A DNA stretch of 9,303 nt from Ruminococcaceae bacterium UBA1691 (GTDB lineage: Bacteria > Bacillota > Clostridia > Oscillospirales > Acutalibacteraceae), in the NCBI GenBank assembly GCA_002320555.1, contig DCJV01000130.1:1-9303 (forward strand), written 5' to 3'. Both the position numbers and the translations under genes were made by a program. This document shows, in pieces, positions 7,424 through 9,303 of this stretch (its first letter is position 1; each line of letters begins with the position of its first letter). A model generated the notes under the pieces. That model was not told the origin of the DNA and ran no database searches. It saw nothing but the letters and a program-made list of their open reading frames with translations.

Positions 7424-7469
7424 AAAAATGCGAAGAGCCGCGGCGCCCCCCAACGCCGCGGCTCTTCGC
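7424..7469 (-). terminator. Strong hairpin with U-tract on the minus strand
   Basis: A perfect 16-bp stem (7430-7445 with 7454-7469) has an 8-nt loop. On the minus strand it is followed by ATTTTTG (7429-7423), a proper U-tract, so it reads as a minus-strand intrinsic terminator. On the plus strand the bases after the stem are GCCTGCC with no U-tract. It begins 28 nt after the exporter stop and may still slow or end that transcript, but its polarity fits a transcript coming from the right. No complete minus-strand protein gene lies there, hence the sRNA proposal. Confidence 0.65.
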
Positions 7470-7546
7470 GCCTGCCAAAGCAGGTATGGAAAGGTGTATG
7501 ACATGCAGTCACACCCATAAGTAAAAGAGACACCCTTACTTATGTC
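7424..7546 (-). ncRNA. Candidate structured small RNA (~120 nt), minus strand
   Basis: On the minus strand a promoter-like TTGCAA-17 nt-TATGAT (7581-7553) would start a transcript near 7546. The transcript would fold at once: CATAAGTAA/TTACTTATG (9 bp, 7544-7536 with 7524-7516); then GGTGTGAC with GTCATACACC (7516-7509 with 7502-7493, 2-nt bulge); then CCTGC/GCAGG around TTTG (7484-7480 with 7475-7471). It would end at the 16-bp terminator hairpin and U-tract (to 7424). Promoter, stacked hairpins and terminator all agree in orientation. It resembles no RNA family I can name: not tmRNA, 6S, SRP RNA or a known riboswitch. A 38-codon ORF (ATG at 7520 on the minus strand) runs through the terminator and is unlikely to be real. 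The elements are seen; the transcript is inferred. Confidence 0.4.
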
Positions 7547-7552
7547 CTCTTT

Positions 7553-7581
7553 ATCATAGCCGATTGAAACAGAAATTGCAA
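7553..7581 (-). promoter_or_regulatory. Candidate minus-strand promoter of the sRNA
   Basis: Read on the minus strand, TTGCAA (7581-7576, 4 of 6) is separated by exactly 17 nt from TATGAT (7558-7553, 5 of 6). Transcription would start around 7547-7545, right at the base of the first hairpin. TTGCAA is its own reverse complement, so the same hexamer could serve the plus-strand promoter as well. Confidence 0.45.
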
Positions 7582-7606
7582 CCTGTGGTGTGAACTGTGG
7601 TAAAGT
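7576..7606 (+). promoter_or_regulatory. Weak candidate promoter for the HTH gene
   Basis: TTGCAA (7576-7581) is followed 19 nt later by an extended -10, TGG-TAAAGT (7598-7606, hexamer 4 of 6). The spacer is longer than ideal, and TAAAAT (7606-7611) is an alternative -10 with no matching -35. It would share its -35 with the divergent minus-strand promoter, so the two would probably compete. Confidence 0.28.
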
Positions 7607-7629
7607 AAAATTTTGTTGCACCACGGTTG
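7579..7629. repeat. 11-bp inverted repeat around the HTH promoter region
   Basis: The left arm CAACCTGTGGTG (7579-7590) and right arm CACCACGGTTG (7619-7629) are reverse complements apart from one extra T in the left arm, with 28 nt between. The element brackets the candidate -10 of the HTH gene. TGTGGT also repeats directly at 7584-7589 and 7596-7601. It could be an operator, perhaps for the adjacent HTH protein itself, but chance is not excluded. Confidence 0.35.
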
Positions 7630-7681
7630 TATTTGGGGTTCCCGCGCCGCAATGGGATACCACGAGGGAGAGAAGGGCTTT

Positions 7682-8375
7682 ATGTCTGATTTCAGTATTT
7701 TTTTGGAGCAATTGATCCGAGAAAATGGATATTCTATCTATGGCTTTGCACAGGAGGCGGGTGTTGACCGGCCCACACTGCATCGTGTTCTCAAGGGGCA
7801 GCTGACTCCCAGCACCTCCTTTTTTCAGAAGATCGTGAAAACCCTGCGGCTGTTCCCGCAGGAACGGGAACAGCTGACACAGAATTACAATATCCTGAAA
7901 AACGGCGAGAGCGTCTTCCGCCAGAGGAATTTATATCAAGGAACGCCTTGAACATTTGAATGATTTTGCAGCGTGCCGGCCGCAGCTTTCGGGGGATGCA
8001 GTAGCTGCAGGGGAAAACGGCCTTCCTACAGAACCGATTGCCTGCATCCGCGGGGAGTACCGCGTGGAAAGTGTGATTCGTCAGGTGCTTTTGGAAGAAT
8101 TAAAGGGGCAGAAGCGGCCGGTGATTTCTACCAATATACTGGAAGGCCCCTCCTATGTGGGAAGAGCTCTTCTGCAGCTTTATCTGGAACGGGAGGGGCA
8201 GCTGGAAATCCGCCATTTGATCCGGTTTCATAAAAGCATTGGGTCCCATATGCATAATCTGACAATGCTGTTTGACGCTCTGCTTTTCAGCTTTTCTCCG
8301 GGAGACGGTTATCGTCCCCGCTTTTATTATGAAAATGTTTCACAGTATACCGATCTAGCCGCTCATCTCAAATAA
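7682..8375 (+). pseudogene. Frameshifted, C-terminally short helix-turn-helix (XRE-like) regulator
   Basis: The first part is 7682-7951, 89 aa, from an ATG with AAGGG (7673-7677) just upstream. It has an N-terminal helix-turn-helix, YSIYGFAQEAGVDRPTLHRVLKGQLTPS, followed by KTLRLFPQEREQL and GESVFRQRN, then runs off into LYQGTP-stop. The next frame immediately continues the expected sequence as YIKERLEHLNDFA and stays open to the TAA at 8373-8375. One extra T in AATTTAT (about 7926-7931) explains the break; removing it gives one 230-aa frame. From memory, clostridial relatives are longer (about 400-500 aa) and continue past the FYYENVSQYTDL segment with a PYY-type block, whereas this copy stops after HLK. 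It is therefore probably both frameshifted and truncated. It looks less GC-rich than its neighbours. A sequencing error could explain the frameshift but not the shortened end. As an intact gene it would be a cytoplasmic DNA-binding regulator of unknown target. Confidence 0.7.
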
Positions 8376-8409
8376 AACGGGGACTGTGCCAAACAACTGC
8401 ACAGTCCCC
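8374..8409 (-). terminator. lysA terminator, shared with the convergent HTH gene
   Basis: A perfect 11-bp stem GGGGACTGTGC/GCACAGTCCCC (8379-8389 with 8399-8409) has a 9-nt loop. On the minus strand it is followed by GTTTTATT (8378-8371), giving a U-tract, and it lies 20 nt after the lysA stop. On the plus strand it begins 4 nt after the HTH stop but lacks a U-run there (TGGTGATT). It is best read as the lysA terminator and may also stop plus-strand transcripts. Confidence 0.75.
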
Positions 8410-8428
8410 TGGTGATTATCCTTGAGCT

Positions 8429-9303
8429 TTAGAGATCATTGCGAATCAAATCGTCATATGTTTCCCGCTTGACCACCACGCGGGCTTTGCCATCCTTGAC
8501 CATGACGACAGGCGGGCGGGGAATCCGGTTATAGTTCGAGGACATCGAATAGTTATATGCGCCGGTGGAAAGCACGGCGAGGATGTCGCCCGGCTTGAGT
8601 TCTTGAACGGGAGCGTTTTCCTGGATCAGGTCGCCGCTCTCGCAGCACTTGCCCGCGATCGTAACGGTCATATCCTTGGGCTTGTCCGCCTTGTTGGCGC
8701 AGACGACCTCATAGTCCGATTGATAGAGGATATAGCGCGGGTTGTCATCCATACCGCCGTCGATGGAGGCGTAGGTGCGCACGTTGGGGATATTTTTGAT
8801 CGCGCCGACCGTATAGAGCGTGATACCCGCCGTGCCTGCAATGGAGCGGCCCGGCTCAATGAGGATATCAGGCATTTCGACGCCGCAGAATGCGGAATGC
8901 TCCTTGACGGCCTTGGCGACGCGGCCCATATAGGCGCGGTAGGCCTCCGGCCGGTCCTTGGTGCGGTACTTGATGCCGAAGCCGCCGCCGAGATTGAGCT
9001 CCTTGACGGCGAAGCCGGTCTCCTTTTTGATCTCCGCGATGAATTCGATCATCACCTTGGCCGCCAGCTCAAACGGATCAATATCGAAAATTTGGGAGCC
9101 GATATGGCAGTGCAGGCCGCAGAGGTTGATATGCTCCAATCGCAGCGCCTCACGCACGCCCTCCATCGCCTCACCCGTTTCGAGCGCAAGGCCGAATTTG
9201 GAATCGATCTGCCCGGTGCGGATAAAGCTGTGCGTATGCGCGTCGATGCCGGGCTTGATGCGAAACATGATATCGGCCCTTTTGCCAGCCTGCTCCGCGA
9301 GCG
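8429..9303 (-). CDS. lysA: Diaminopimelate decarboxylase, C-terminal part (5' end outside window)
   Basis: LysA is a PLP-dependent fold-III decarboxylase that converts meso-diaminopimelate to L-lysine, the last step of lysine synthesis. The frame runs open off the right edge (LAEQAGKRADIMFRIKPGIDAHTH), so the ATG at 9268 is internal, not the start. About 290 residues are visible and roughly 130 are missing, including the PLP lysine. Motifs in order: GQIDSKFGL, GLHCHIGSQ (substrate/PLP pocket), LNLGGGFGI (PLP phosphate loop), ILIEPGRSIAG, SIDGGMDDNPR, CCESGD (the Cys-Glu-Ser-Gly-Asp motif whose Cys and Glu come from the partner subunit in the active site), and the C-terminal TGAYNYSMSSNYN. All are intact. 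It ends TAA (8431-8429) before a hairpin terminator. It is convergent with the broken HTH gene. Arginine decarboxylases share the fold, but CESGD with GAYNYSMSSNYN points to LysA. Confidence 0.96.
   Translation of the reverse strand, partial: LAEQAGKRADIMFRIKPGIDAHTHSFIRTGQIDSKFGLALETGEAMEGVREALRLEHINLCGLHCHIGSQIFDIDPFELAAKVMIEFIAEIKKETGFAVKELNLGGGFGIKYRTKDRPEAYRAYMGRVAKAVKEHSAFCGVEMPDILIEPGRSIAGTAGITLYTVGAIKNIPNVRTYASIDGGMDDNPRYILYQSDYEVVCANKADKPKDMTVTIAGKCCESGDLIQENAPVQELKPGDILAVLSTGAYNYSMSSNYNRIPRPPVVMVKDGKARVVVKRETYDDLIRNDL

Noticed and set aside
7403..7520. A 38-codon minus-strand ORF (ATG at 7520) with a CHTPFHTC stretch resembling a zinc knuckle
   Set aside because: It translates through the terminator stem, has poorly spaced ribosome-site candidates, and its composition follows from the palindrome. 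Chance is the simpler explanation.
7283..7783. A 166-codon minus-strand frame spanning the exporter 3' end, the spacer and the HTH start
   Set aside because: It runs through the 16-bp terminator hairpin and the promoter-like region, shows no domain, and overlaps two real coding regions. The spacer is better explained as non-coding.
7956..8375. The second HTH fragment as an independent gene from TTG at 7956
   Set aside because: There is no ribosome site before the TTG, and conserved family sequence (YIKERLEHL) in the same frame extends upstream of it. It is the downstream half of the frameshifted gene.

Overview
The window looks like a chromosomal segment from an anaerobic, moderately GC-rich (about 55-60% by eye) member of the Clostridia. 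Support for this comes from the Shine-Dalgarno sites (AGGAG/AAGGAGG type), a TTG start, an acetate kinase gene, the paired TIGR03960 radical-SAM and DUF2344 genes typical of Firmicutes, and a BmrCD/TM287-288-type heterodimeric ABC exporter. I cannot name a genus. The window opens inside one gene and closes inside another.

Layout. (1) 2-859 (+): the C-terminal ~285 residues of acetate kinase. (2) 860-1062: a spacer with a near-perfect 18-bp inverted repeat, followed by further alternating complementary copies of the same motif. (3) 1063-3568 (+): a two-gene unit, a TIGR03960-family radical SAM protein overlapping a DUF2344 protein, closed by an intrinsic terminator. (4) 3569-3769: that terminator, a convincing sigma-A promoter and the leader of the next operon. 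(5) 3770-7401 (+): two ABC half-transporters sharing an ATGA overlap. Together they have one canonical and one degenerate ATP site. (6) 7402-7681: a densely structured spacer. On the minus strand it has a promoter-like sequence, several hairpins and a 16-bp terminator hairpin with a U-tract, which suggests an undescribed small RNA of about 120 nt. (7) 7682-8375 (+): a helix-turn-helix regulator broken by a 1-nt frameshift and apparently shortened at the C-terminus, so probably a pseudogene. (8) 8429-9303 (-): the C-terminal ~290 residues of diaminopimelate decarboxylase (LysA), convergent with the broken regulator across a shared hairpin terminator.

Functionally this is mostly housekeeping: acetate/ATP metabolism, lysine and peptidoglycan-precursor synthesis, and a conserved but uncharacterised radical-SAM pair, plus an exporter operon. 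The parts most worth a second look are non-coding: the candidate minus-strand sRNA at about 7424-7546, the mutually exclusive hairpins at 922-990, and the exporter leader at 3690-3769. I see no CRISPR array, tRNA, rRNA or insertion sequence.
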